A stretch of DNA of 64,000 bases from contig VTPC01007218.1 in the NCBI GenBank assembly GCA_011009095.1, positions 18,397 to 82,396 of the forward strand, in the 5' to 3' direction. The notes below the pieces were generated by a model, which was not told the DNA's origin, ran no database searches, and saw only the letters and a list, made by a program, of their open reading frames with translations. Each line of letters begins with the position of its first letter. The stretch's first letter is position 1. Position numbers and translations under genes: made by a program. This DNA comes from Ignelater luminosus. Lineage: Eukaryota > Arthropoda > Insecta > Coleoptera > Elateridae. Positions 1-13,500 of the stretch are shown here, piece after piece.

Positions 1-1347
1 CTAATGATTATGACCAATGTTTCTCTACTGATCTGCAATCATATTATTAATTTTGACAAATTTGTACCTACAGTTAGGTACTTATTATAATAAGAATTTA
101 AATTGGTTTATTACCAACTTACAATACTATTTAATTAATTAGTGAGCTAAAAATAAAGACAAATTGAACATTAGCATGTCTTATTTAGCTGATAATAATT
201 ATAATGTTTATGTGAAAATTAAAAGGCAAATCTGAGAAAATCATTTCAAGTCGTTATTAAATTAGTTTACTAGCAAACATGAAGTAGAGCTTTAATCAAG
301 TTAACTGTAAATGTAGGTACTTTCCATTTTCTAATTCAAATTAAAAAGTTGTAAGCGGCTGAGATTGATAGGAACACCAGCGTCAGTAGATAAAAAGTAT
401 TTCTCACTTTATAATAAAGAAGTAATCGCGTTGATGTATGCCATTAATTAAGATTTTTTGTTGCTTTTGTTTATTATATTTTTTGAAAAGTCAAATACAA
501 ATAAAATTACATTTAATTATTGAAATTATTTGTTTGTAAGATTCCTAAAGATAATAACAGTGATCTTAACCTTTATAACTTCATTCGGGTGATATTGCTA
601 AACGTTGTGGTTTTTTAGTAATTTGCAGTTTTATTTGGATTTTTGGAATTTTTAAAAGAAGAAATCCCATAACATTTGAATAAATGTGAGAATTAATTTA
701 TAATTTCGACGAGTCGTGTTTATTAAATGTTAATCTTCTAAAAAATTCGAAATTATCTCTCCTTTGAATAAATAATAATTATGTTAGAATTCTACATTTT
801 TCATATCAAGTTTTAAATTAAATCATGAAAATACTGCATTATCCATATTAACTATACAATTAGAAAGCATTCACTTTTCGTAAACAAAACAGAAAAATGC
901 AAAACATAAAGTTTATAATTAATTACATTTTCTACGGAAAATGTTTAACAATATGTATTATGCATGTAATACAAGATATAAATCTCACGAATGCATTTCT
1001 ATTTAGAAGTATGTATTTTATGCTATCCATAGAAGAATTTCTTGAAATCATTAAACAATCTTCTTTAATAGAATCATTGCTTTTACTTAAGTTCTAATTT
1101 TAGGTTTCGAAAAAGCTCATGTTTACATTTTCTTCTGAAATTAGAGATGAATTCGTTTGACTTACAAATTTAGGTTATTAATATTATCTACATTTAAAAT
1201 ACTACTATCCTCTTATTCACACGTACATGATTATCTTAATTAATTTTATCTATAATAAAAGCTAGCACACACAAGTTGAATTTAGATTGTTATGGACAGG
1301 TACTAATCTTTTACACGGTTCTCCACGACCACGAAGTTTATACCTTC
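1..1347. other. AT-rich upstream flank of the aquaporin gene
   Basis: No open frame longer than about 66 codons and no family motif was seen. The stretch is AT-rich with scattered homopolymer runs. It is presumably 5' intergenic DNA, and any distal enhancer cannot be told by eye. Confidence 0.5.
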
Positions 1348-1354
1348 TATATAA
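1348..1354 (+). promoter_or_regulatory. TATA-box candidate for the aquaporin gene
   Basis: TATATAA lies about 210 bases upstream of the aquaporin ATG. A start site near 1375-1385 (around the CATTCATTCA run) would give a 5' UTR of about 180 bases. The TATA motif is seen directly. The start site is inferred, and in DNA this AT-rich a chance match is possible. Confidence 0.4.
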
Positions 1355-1561
1355 CTGTTTCGCGAGTTTCTAACCATTCATTCATTTACCACCGTTGGTG
1401 ACCGACATTTTCCAAGTTGGACTCTTCGTATCCACTTTTGACTTAAATCGATTTTATAATATTTTAAAATATTAGGGAAATTTTAAAAAGTGATAAGTGC
1501 CACGAACTGTAACTTTTTTATATTTTTGTATTGTTTGTTTGTGATAATTTTAAGAAACAAA

Positions 1562-1586
1562 ATGTCGAAGGAATCTTCAGGATCAG
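1562..1586 (+). CDS. Aquaporin coding exon 1
   Basis: ATG in a purine-rich context (AAAATG), followed by MSKESSGS and one base of a Gly codon, then the donor G|GTAGG. It is tiny, as is common for the cytosolic N-terminus of insect aquaporins. It is less certain than the other exons because the peptide carries no family motif. Confidence 0.75.
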
Positions 1587-4500
1587 GTAGGAAGATTTTT
1601 TATGAACTACAATAATTCTATCAATAGAATTGATATTATTAACGAAGTCTTTTTATTAAATTCGTCGTTTAGTATAATAAAAAGTATGTATACCGAGTAG
1701 TTAGTATGTAAATAATTTCACTTTAAAACTCTCTATTTAATTATTGTTTAACTTTATAGCACATTGTTATTGTAAAAGTAATATTGTACTTAATTGCTAG
1801 TTAATATTGTTTATGCTACAGTAATTGCGTTTCTTTCAAGATTGATTTATTATCGTATTAAATTGTTTTTAACTTTTGCATATAAAAAGTTTGATTACAA
1901 ATTAAACCCTACAAATTAAGGAAATTAAAGGAAATAGTTTGCATTTTGACCTTGCAAAAATTCACTGTCATAAAATTACATCACGAGGTAAACAATATGC
2001 ATCCTTGGAAAATTCTAGAGTTCTTGGGAAACTCGTGTTTTAATTGAATAAGTTTAAATTGTATGGAATTCAGGGTAAAAGTAAAAAAAAACAATTAAGA
2101 AGAAGAAAACAGAAGAATGTGTTTGCAAACATTTTTTTCTTATAATAAAAGCGTGAAGCTCACTGCAGCGAATAATCATTATAGTTCCTGATTCTCCTAC
2201 GCTTCGGTTGTTCCTAATGCTAAAATTTGTAACCCATCTCACTGTTTTGGAATATTAATTTATGTAAATACAACATACAAGTGTTTTGTAATAACAGGTA
2301 GTTTTCGTTCGTAAATCTTTTGTAGTTTTACTAATTTATTGTTGTAGAATTTGTCTTTTAAGTATGACGCATTTTTTTTATTTATTGAAAATTAAAATCA
2401 CGTAATAAAATTTTAATATCAGTTTTGGAAGTAACGATATTATTTATGATGTAGAAAGATAATTATCAAAATTTTATTAACGGTTATTTTTTAAATCCAT
2501 GCATGATAAAGCACAGATTTTTTTCTATAACTAATACAAGGGATTAACGTAATCTCAATTATCGGACAAGTATATATATCTAATTGATGTCAGATTAGTT
2601 TAACAAAAATAACTTTATGTCAATTATAGGCAATAAAAATTTTTATTCGGTGCATTTGTAAAGTTGTTTTTTTTTAAAGTAGTTAATTAATTTATATAGC
2701 TTTCTTTACGCATTTAATGCATTCCTAAGGATTGTTTCAAAATAATCTTCCGTATTCGTACAGATGTTAACTTAAAAATATTTAAATGCCAAATATTAAT
2801 TTGTTTTAGCTTAAATTATGGGTCATCATTCATCAGTTCGCATTTCGTTTTTGCGTGCAGTATGCAATAATAATTAACTACCTTAAAAAAACAGTGTGGG
2901 TTTTTATATCTTTATTAGTAAATATTAACTAGTATTGCGTTTCTGATATTATTTATTTATAATTTATAAATGTTCTGCAATTTATTATAAAATAAGTGAG
3001 ATGATCTGATGATATAATAAACAATAATTGACGTTTATCTATTTAGCACATACATACTAATCACGATGTATCTACGACAACTTTTTGCCGCCAATCCTAT
3101 AAAGCTAAAACGGAAACATTTTGTTATCATTTTGGGGCTACATTTAGATAACAGAAATAATTATGAATTGATTTTAATTAAGTTTTTCAACACTTTGCTA
3201 TAAATTACTGATAACTATCTGCATTTAATTTAATTACTATTTATTTATTAATATTGTATGTAATTTGATCAAATTTTAAAAAGTGTAATCGAAACATCTT
3301 GTTTGTGATTAAAATGTATGTTCGATGTTGTATTCAATTTTTAAACTTCTAACAAATACAAAATGCAGATATTTTTAACATTTGGTATTTTTAGAATTAA
3401 TTTCTGACATCAAACTAGAAGTTAGCTAACTACTAATTGGATATTTTGCTTCCTTAACAAATTACCAAAAAAGACTGCAGTCCATAACTACCCATGTAGG
3501 ATTAAGCTTTGTGCGTACATATTTGACATGTCTTGATATTTACTGAAGACTGGAAGAATCTTTAAATTTACTGAATCTGAAACAAGTTCAGTAAATTTAT
3601 GGACATTTTTCTTGACCAAAACTATAATAAAGAGTTGCTAGAAAGGTACTAATGTCCAAGGATGCAGCTCAGACAAACTTTTTTAAAAAATGTATTAGGC
3701 AACTGCAAAAACAAATAACTCGTCAAAATGATTTGATATTTCTATAGTCTATTTCAACTGCACGTTCTCAAAGGCGGCATATATTTGAACATAGGTTTCT
3801 TTCGGTAAAAAGCAATTTCCTGTAAATTCAATAATCAGAAATTCATTCCCATGATGAGCAAACATAAATAAACTCGAGGTATTAAGAATAACATTTTTAG
3901 TGGTGTAAAATATTTTTTTAAATAGTATGTCTGTTTTATCTTTCATTTCTATTCCTCATGTGGGTACTTTAGGCTTTCAACTTTTAATACTCTAGCAATA
4001 CATGGAATTCCATTTTAATGTTCTGTATTATTCTGGAAACATTTAAACAATACAATATAACATTAATATAAGAGATCTGGGAAAAATTAATTTTGCTCAA
4101 AGTCAAAGCATTCCGAATTGAACGAAATGTAATGTAACAAATACAACCAATTTTGTTACTGACTAAATACATACTTCTTTAAGAAATGTGTCTGCCTATC
4201 TTCTTGTTCTCTAATCAGAACTATGCATTCTAGGGTAAAATAAAAAAACCCTTTGTGCAAGTTTATAAAATGGTAAGATTATTCAGTTTGTCAGCGATGT
4301 AACTATTTTTGGGTGTTTTTTATCTTTTCCATATACAGCTCTAGTAAGGGCAAGAACTTCTAAAACATATAAAATAATAGAGGTCTTCTAGTAACAATCA
4401 TCCAGAGAATTCTGTAAACATATATGAAGAACATCTTTACCAATTGTTTAATTCAATAGGTGGCTTTAACTGATTTTTCAAAATCGTTTGACATTTGAAA

Positions 4501-7500
4501 TTTTATTAGTTTCATAAAGATATCATTTTGTATTGTTCGTGTTTCCTCTGACATGCCTAACACTTACCAATCGCTGAATAGTTTAATATCTAGTGTCTCA
4601 GAAACAAGTTGAGAATGTACTCCTGTCAACAGAGAAAACAATGCATTTTATTCTACTTTTTTCCAAAACGTTCCATCCAAGCAGTTAAAGGACTTATTGC
4701 TTATTGCAAAATTAAACCTCTAAGAAAGCTTTTGCTTTCTTTCAATTTTCTTTTTTTTTTCATCCAAATGAACCATCTTATTATCGTCAATTTTTCCTTT
4801 TCAAGATTGAACTAAAAATTGCAAGAGAAGAAAACTGTACCAAACAAAGGATTTTGACAAAGTCATTTTATCTTTCTTGGGGCCACATTGCTCTAAAGAT
4901 CTCACCTACTTAATAAAACCTTTTTTTTCTTATATATGTATATTCAAATAATCATTTAGGTTAACTTACACAAATGTTCAAGTCAAGTCTAAACTTCTCA
5001 GTACTAGCAATAATCTATTTTCTACAGAGGTTTCTTAACTTAAATTTATTATTTTTGATAACTGAGAGTACACTAGGTTTTCTTAATTATACCTGGACGC
5101 ATAAAAAAGTTTGATGGAATTACATTTAGGTAGGTTTAGACCAGTATAAACCTTGCTAAAATTAGTTCGAGTTTGCAATTATCCATTTTAAACTGCAAAT
5201 AAATCAAAAACGTTTAAATAATCAAAATACTCTGATGTATGTCTGTGTCAGACTCAAATACTGAACTAACACCATGGCCGAAATAAACGAACAAGACTGG
5301 TTTTGAACGGAGGTATATAAATGCTCAAGTGCCGAAGAAGGTTATTATTTTGGCCATTTCTACTTGATTAATCAATCCACCAATAGTACAAACGTATAAT
5401 GTTCAGATGACGATCATTTATATTTCTTTGGCAAATAAATATGTATTACTAGTTGCACAGTTGCAAACCATGCGTTTAAAGAATGCTAAGCCACACAAAT
5501 TAATACACATCTACAGCAAACAACATTTTCCGAGGTTACGCAAGTCTAAAAAATGAGAAATACGAAGATAAAAACTATGATCGTTGTCATATCGCCAACT
5601 AAGCCATCTTAGAATGTCCAATTCCCAGAATGCTCAAAAACAACTGCTCCGTTGCCAATAACTCATTTCAGCATCTGAGTATTTGCCACTGCTCAGATGT
5701 AGGATTGTTCATTTATATCGGTAATTGTGCGAATTTGACATCTGACATATAACCTTACCCATACTTGCCACACCAAACAGTTATAAACACTCGTTATCAG
5801 CCCGTGATTTAGAAAATAGCGTTTCTATTGATCGGGTAAGAAAGCCATACCGCCTCGTTCACATCACATGTCTTGTAAGCAACTTGTCAACTTGAGGGAG
5901 TTTTCCCTTTTTTTGGGAATATCATGAGAATTACACATAATTACACTATTTGGCGCTGCAAGTGTAGTACATACTAGTTGAACTTTTTGTTGCATTAAAC
6001 AAACTGGAATTAGACAAAGTAGGTTATTAAGCAAAATAGTTTCAGACAGAATAATGCGTATTAGACAAAATGGATTTAGACGAATTGCCATTAAACGAAA
6101 TAGCATTAGACGAATTGAAATTAAACAAGATGAAAGGAACCCGTTCAATTTAGCAAAAAGTGCTATTCTTGTGCTTTATTCATGCAATGCGTAATTTTTT
6201 AATGAAATAGTTTTTCGAGATTTCCTCTAGCATTCACTGTTAAGATCTGTTTTGTTTCTAGTATCTGTCTCTAATAAGACTTTGCAATTTGAGACAAAAT
6301 CTTTTTGTGATTATCACTATAAACTGTCTACTCCACAAGCTCTTATCCGAGACAGAGGCTTTGAAACTTGAACATCCTGTATCTTGAAAACTAACCATTT
6401 AGAAGATGCAGGTTACTAGTAGTATTTTTGATCAAAACACTTTGTGGTACACGTATTGATACACATTGATTTCCGGGACACCTCAGTTTTAATTCCCTTG
6501 TTTTCTCAGTATCTTATCCATGATGAATATTGCGATTAGATTTCCTATGTAGTTGTTTACAGAAGATCTATATTTTTCATTTTATCTAGGTATTAATGAA
6601 AGGGAGGAAGAATAGGAGTTTGAGGTCCTGTATCTAGGCAACGGGGTATTTTAGTAGTCAGGTTTGTAAAGATGTTTTCTTTTTTCTTTTTTATTTAAGA
6701 AACATGGACGTAAATTTAACAATGTAAGAACAGTACCAAAGAGGAAAAAGTCGAAAACAAAGATCTCAAGATAATGCATAGAAATCACGTAGGCTAAACC
6801 TAAAACTCGTAGAAGATTAGAAAGATCTACACGTACACAGTGCCACTGTGCGGTCTGCTGCGGAAAGGGGTCGACTGTTTTAGTAAATCAGTGGTTTAGT
6901 TACTTAGATTCCTAGTTCGTATTTCTTTCAGGACGGACGCTTAACAATGAAAGCAGAATAAGCTTGCGAAATTTAACAACGTATTACAATGCAGTTGACT
7001 ACAAAAGAAAATCAATTGACACTTTAATTATATAACCTGCACTGACACACTTTCCGCAATGAGTGAATTTTTGCAAACTGGCATAAGGATGAATAAGAAC
7101 GTGGTGATGATATTCGTAACTCATATTCATAAGCTTTTAAAGGACAAATGGTTATTAGCACATGCCTAGGAACAAGGGAATAGAAGTCACGGTTGAGAAA
7201 ACCTGTAGGAAGGTTAAGCCCAATTAACATTCAGTGGTGATAATCCATACTCATGAACTTGAGAGAATGAATGGATTCTTAGCACAAGCGCAGGAATAAA
7301 GGAATAGAAATAAGTCACGGGCTGAGAAAACCTCTAACTAAGAAGGTTATTATCTGGATAATATCTGAAAATTAGTAACAAAAAAAGGTAGTAAAAAAAG
7401 AGATAGATTAAATTAAAAAGAGAATAGGTATAAAGGATTACTGTTGAATCAAGAAGGTAGATTCAAAAAAGGAGAAAGAAAAAAAAGAAAGTATTCATAT

Positions 7501-10500
7501 TGCTTTACTTATCATAATTATTGTCTTTTAATTCCATTGCATTCTAATATCTTCACTCGTCTTTAGTCAGCTCAAATGTTTTTGAAGATGTTTATGCCAA
7601 AATATTCTTGACGAATTTCTTTTCTAGTCTTTATTTCATTTGTTAAATTTTTATTTATTTTGATTTTGTAATGTGAATTTAGCTTTGATTTTTCCATTTA
7701 CGTCTTGTTTAGAAAACATCTCCGATTTTCATTAATACTTTTTAGTTTCTATGTATCTAGCGATTTATTATTTCATATTTTTAACTTCAATTATTTCTTC
7801 GGTAGAAGAAGACAAAAATTGTGATTTCTGGGTTTGTATAATGCAAAAGTTTTGTTCTAAATACCTTTGTATTTAATAAACAGAAGAGTACACTATAAAG
7901 AAGTAAAAAAACTGGTAGCAAGTAATAACAACAACCCTTTCTATTTTTATAGGACACTTTCTAAAGTCAATCCAATCTTCTTCTTGTTTTTTTATAACTT
8001 AACAGTGCTAATAGTAATGCAGAAAACGGCCTTTCCAAATTTCTGTTTTATTTATGCAGATCTACGTAACGATAGCTAAAAACAGAAAATTAAACTTTTT
8101 CTAACACTTAAATTCATTGTAGATTATTTATTTCTCTAATATTCATACAAGTATAATTCAATTCTTAAATGTCTCGTAAAGCAGGTTCGCAAATAAAATT
8201 TACACCTAATTATCGTTTGATTGTTGATTCGTAAAAAAGATATGATATAAAGGTCATGGATGTTTCGGAATTGTGGTTAAATATTTTTTAAATACTCACC
8301 CATCTGGTTTTGGTAAAATTTGCATTTTTATTTTAGGGTTATTCTTCTAAATCTTTATACTTTTTGTAAAATTTTAGTGGACTTAGAAATTTTGTAAAAT
8401 TTTATTTTTTATGAAGTTGTTTTTATGGTACTATTAAGAATGATGGATCCGTTTCATTGTAATAATTAAACTGATTAGACACGGGATGATTATTGCTTGT
8501 CATAGATGAAACGACCTTCGATTATACCAGAAATCCTCCATGAACATGTGTTAAATATTTTTTATTGTCCTCTTGCTTAATTTTGTAACTGCAATTTTTT
8601 GTTACTTGGATTATTTTATTGTTAGTCATAATTTAATTAAAATAGGATTATTACAATTACAAGTTATTACAAAAGAAAAACTCAATTCAAAATAACTAAC
8701 TCTTTGCTTTGTATTTTCAGGAGCTGGAAACATTTTAGGACTGTCTGATATCACAGATAACCGTAACATATGGAGGATGTTAATGTCGGAATTTTTGGGA
8801 ACACTACTGTTGGTATTCGTTGGATGCGGTGCAATTATAATGGGTGACGGATCATTAGTTCAAATAGCTCTCACTTTTGGTTTGACTGTGGCCACGTTAG
8901 CACAGGTATTTAATCAGTTACATTTAAAATCATTAATCATCTCAGCAGCGAACTAACAGCTTCTTGTCAGAAATCAAGATATTATTGCTTTATTAAGAAG
9001 TGATAAATTAAAGAAGTAGTCGTACAAATTTACATATTTATAGTTTGTTTTAAACTGAATCAGATCAACAGCCTTTATTTGTTTTTCTTATCTTGTTTTT
9101 ATTTTGTTTGGATGTTTTCTAATAAGATTCTCGTTAGGAACAAATTAAACTAATAAATAGCCTAATGTTCATCTTCTAGGAACAAGAAATTTATCAGTTG
9201 TTTTTTAATCGAAGAGAGAAAACTTTCCTAACGAATTAAAGCAGATTTTCTAAATATACAGTTAAATTAATATTTAAATTGGCGAACCCCTTTTTGGAAT
9301 ATCTGTGTTTAAGTTATTTAAAATTCAAATTAAAACGTTGTCGATTATTATCTCTGCACTACCATGTGGTTTCAATTCAAAACATTATCATACTTTTCAC
9401 GTACGTCGTGAAAAACAATAATACTTACCTAATTGTGTATTCCATGTACTAGAAACAATATTTTTTAATAGTATAAGACTTTTAGGATATCTTTTGACAT
9501 TTATTTTTATAGGACAATTTATCTACTTTTAGTACTTTTATTTTATTAACATAAATAGCATAAGAATAATTATTGTGAATCCAATGACATTCACACCCAT
9601 GCTCTCGAAACCTGCGCTTCTCTCTAATGGATCATGTTTTATTAACAATGTGATTTTTGTTACTGTTTTTCTTCACTTGCCTATTTATTACATATTCCCA
9701 TTTAACTGTTCATTGGTTCAGTTATGTTAAACCATCAATATCATCCACGCCTATCGTTTAGATCTTTCTTGTATCAAGTCTTTCTATTATACAGTGTGGA
9801 AAGCACTTATGGAATAAATTGAATAATTTCAATACCAATAATATTTTGCAAAAACGCTGGGACAGGTAAACTAATATTTTTAATCTTGCTTGTTTTGACT
9901 TATCCTGCATGTCCGTGACGTCATCAGTTTTTGAGTTATGACGTCATACGCATTTTTTTTAAACGGAATGGTATATTTTTTATTAAATCTAAATAATCGT
10001 AAACAGGACGAGCACAATGAGCTGGTGCCTGTCGTGTTGTTATTGTCATTTTTGCTAATATTTAATAGTATCCCAGACATTTTGTTGAAATATGTAAAAG
10101 TGTAACACCTCGAGAACTGTTAAAGATAAAGCCATCAAATGTGGGTTTATTGAAAAAGTCTTTAGAAGTACTATTCAAAAATAAAATGAAAAATACAACC
10201 ATTCCATTTAAGAAAGTTATATTAACGTATTTACCTAAAAACTGTCGATTTGTCGGACATGCAGGATAAGTTAAAGCAAAAAAAAATAAAAATATTAGTT
10301 TACTATCTCAGCATTTTTGCGAAATATTATTAGTATTGAAATTATTGAATTTATTCCATAAGTTTTTTTCCACACTGTATGTTCGTACAAAGAATTAAAA
10401 TGTTTCACGGTAAATACTAACAGAAAGTTCTTATTTAGATTTTACTTCATTTCTGTAATGGGATATTAGTTTAGGTTCAGAGTTTTATAAGTATCTTTCA

Positions 10501-13500
10501 GAATCTTTATTCTGTATATTTTAGACAGTTTTTTGTATTTTACTGAAATATCAGTACGGTTAGAATTTCTACAAATATCATAGTGTTTCATTTATGTAGT
10601 ATAGGTTTTTCCATACTTATTCTAATGAACTGTATAGATATCTGCATCACGCTGAACCTATACTGAAGATTCTTTTGTACCTGATACAGATTTAACAATC
10701 TCATAGTTATCAATGTAATAATACTGTAACAGAATTCCCTTGTGAACTGTCAATAATCGTTATTTTAGCTTTTGAGGCCATAGCTATTGAATTACTAATT
10801 TTAAGGCTTTTTGGGGATAATAATCAGTAACCAAACAGAAAAGATATCTATTTGTTCGTTGATTCGGATATCCTTTTTGACCTAGGTATGATCCTCCAAA
10901 GACCACTTTCCTACCCGTCTCCTTGTACGATACTCTAAACTTTCCACTCTCTTGCAAGCTCATACTTTATATCAAAAATATTTTTTCTACGATCAACACT
11001 TAATTCTCCATGGTCGGCCAAGAAACTTCCAATTCGTGATCCGCCATAGAAGGTTAGACATTGAACATGGAGAAAATCGCACGATTAGAACCTGGAACTG
11101 TATTAATATTCTATATAGATTTCGAGAAAAACTAAATAAAGTGTTATACTATTGTCTCTGCTCTTCACTTAATCTTAGAGATTATGTTTTAAGCTCAAAA
11201 ATTATGTGAAATAAAAAACCAACTTTATGGTTCTCAGGGACCTAGATCCAAATGAAATAACTGTTTTGGTTCGGTTTTGGTCAAGCCTTAATATTTATAT
11301 TCAATATATAATAACAATTCGGTTCTGTGACTTTTTTTGGTTCATTGCAGTTATTATCGGTTCCGGGTATTTTAATAAAGAAAAAAACTGATATTTTTCC
11401 AGAATATCCAACTATGTGACTTGAAATTCAATTTTAAAAGTGGCTAAAAACAGGCAAAAATATGCATAATCTTGATTTTAGTTTTCTACATTCTTATTTT
11501 TACAAAATACAAAAACAGCAGGTTTATTTAATATGATTTGTCTTAAGATTTTAAAAAGTATTGGTAACTATTGGTGGTTGCACCTTAGTTGTTTTTTTCT
11601 TTGATTTGCACAGGATTGCCGGCATAAGAGACCTCAATTATCATTTCGTACGTTTCAAACCAAAACGGAACCGAAAAAACTCTAGAAAACTCATGAAGAA
11701 ATAAAATTTTCGGTTCTCTAATAAAATTTTCCATTCAGAGAAATAACGGTTGCGGTACAGATAGAACTGTGGTTTCAATCCGGTTTTCGGTTTTTTTAGT
11801 TTCGGTCCGGGTACCTGATAGTTCTGAATAGGTACGTGCATGAATTAGTAATGTATCTCACAATTGGTTCTCAATGGTCATATTTCGGGTCAAAGCGATT
11901 TGCAGCAAAACTTAAAATCCTCGTTCTTCTTTAATTTTGTTTTACACTAAATACACTTCGTGTGCATTTTTTGATATATGAGTAGTAGCTTTATCATCGA
12001 GATCTTTTGCCTAATTATAAAACTATTGCCTTGCTAGTTTTTTAGGATTTGTCTCATAATACATTTTCAGTGTATATTATGTTTTTGTTTCATTAAGATT
12101 AGGATATACTATAGTATTGCTACACTTTAGATCAAAATAAAACAATTGAGCAAAATATGCCTTGGTGAAATTCTTTATATTTTTTATATTGTGTGATAGC
12201 ACACGATGTATTAGATGTATCATACTATTCAAGACTCAGTATTTGACGAGGAGGAATTACAGTATCTTGATTATTTTCATAGAGCTAGTTACATTGCATT
12301 ATATCTATAAATAACGCCCGAATATTTTCTGTCCTGGTAATGCATCTTCTGTGTGGTACCCAGTAACGTAAGGCCATTTCCAAAAAAATTCATTGCATAT
12401 TTTCTGTCTTGGTTAGGGAAAGATTCTTGATGTTTCTTGGTGAATTTGGATAATTTGTAATTTGTGATGAAGAATGCAGAATAATTAGGGTTGAATAAAT
12501 TCTTACACTGCAGAAAGAAGAAACACAAGCAGGTGTTTTAGGGGCGTGCTAAGTATAGGAAACTTCAATATAAAGGTCGTGTCCATACAATCAATGGTGC
12601 GGTAGTGAAGGTTAGTGTCATAATCTCTTTGACTTTCGATTCTTTGATTATCGATATTCTGAACAGACCCGTTTTATACAATTATTAGATTTTTCATGAT
12701 TGAAATTGATGAGAACCATTTTTCATTAGTGATTTTAGGTCTCTTTGGATAAATAACCTAATACCTTTGCTACTATCCACTCAACTTGGGAATAGGAATA
12801 GCATATCGTTCAATATCACTATAATGCCAAAATTTTAAAATTATCACTTTTATTTTGCTGTTACATTCTAAAGTTTTTACTGTCGTCAGACGTGCAGAAA
12901 AATTTTCTTTTAATTAATACTATTACATTATCTAAGTTAATTTGGGGAGCAAAAATGCAGAAACTACGTATTTTAAAGTTATTTCCCTATGTTCGCTATA
13001 AAAGTAATATTATTGGATCAATACAAACTTTTTTCAGAAGTCTGGTATATGTCATGATGACTTTGTAAAAATGACTGTATAGCCAATAAATAAGAAATTG
13101 TTTTGGAGTAGATTAAACTTCGCAATATTTCATCTATAACACAATATTATGTAATTAGAATCATTATCGTACATTTATGCGACACATGATTGATCATAAA
13201 ACCACCCATTAATCTTAAATTGCTTCCTTTTCATTTTTAATAACTACGATCGTAATAATTTCGCATTTGCATTCCTTCCAACTATAACTAGAGTGCAGAA
13301 TAGTTCTTCTTGGGAGTCTCAGAAAAAAGATTATACATATAAATTGTTTTTGAAAGGTTCTTTACGATGACTGTGGCACACTTTTATTAACAGTTTTAAA
13401 ATGTTGATGTAAATTTTGACCGTGGCCAACTGACCATGGAACTTCATCAACGATTAATTTAATTATTGCTTGTTAAGTTACAATCACTAACATATTCAGA

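Larger units (their letters stand above)
1587..8720 (+). other. Aquaporin intron 1 (7.1 kb)
   Basis: No supported gene. It holds a degenerate 15-bp minisatellite (5994-6134) and an old two-copy tandem duplication (7101-7349). The remaining open frames are short, AT-driven and without motifs. The acceptor is GTATTTTCAG at 8711-8720. Confidence 0.7.

Noticed and set aside
5864-6148. 94-codon - strand open frame
   Set aside because: Explained by the 15-bp minisatellite, whose period keeps one frame open. No start context or family motif.
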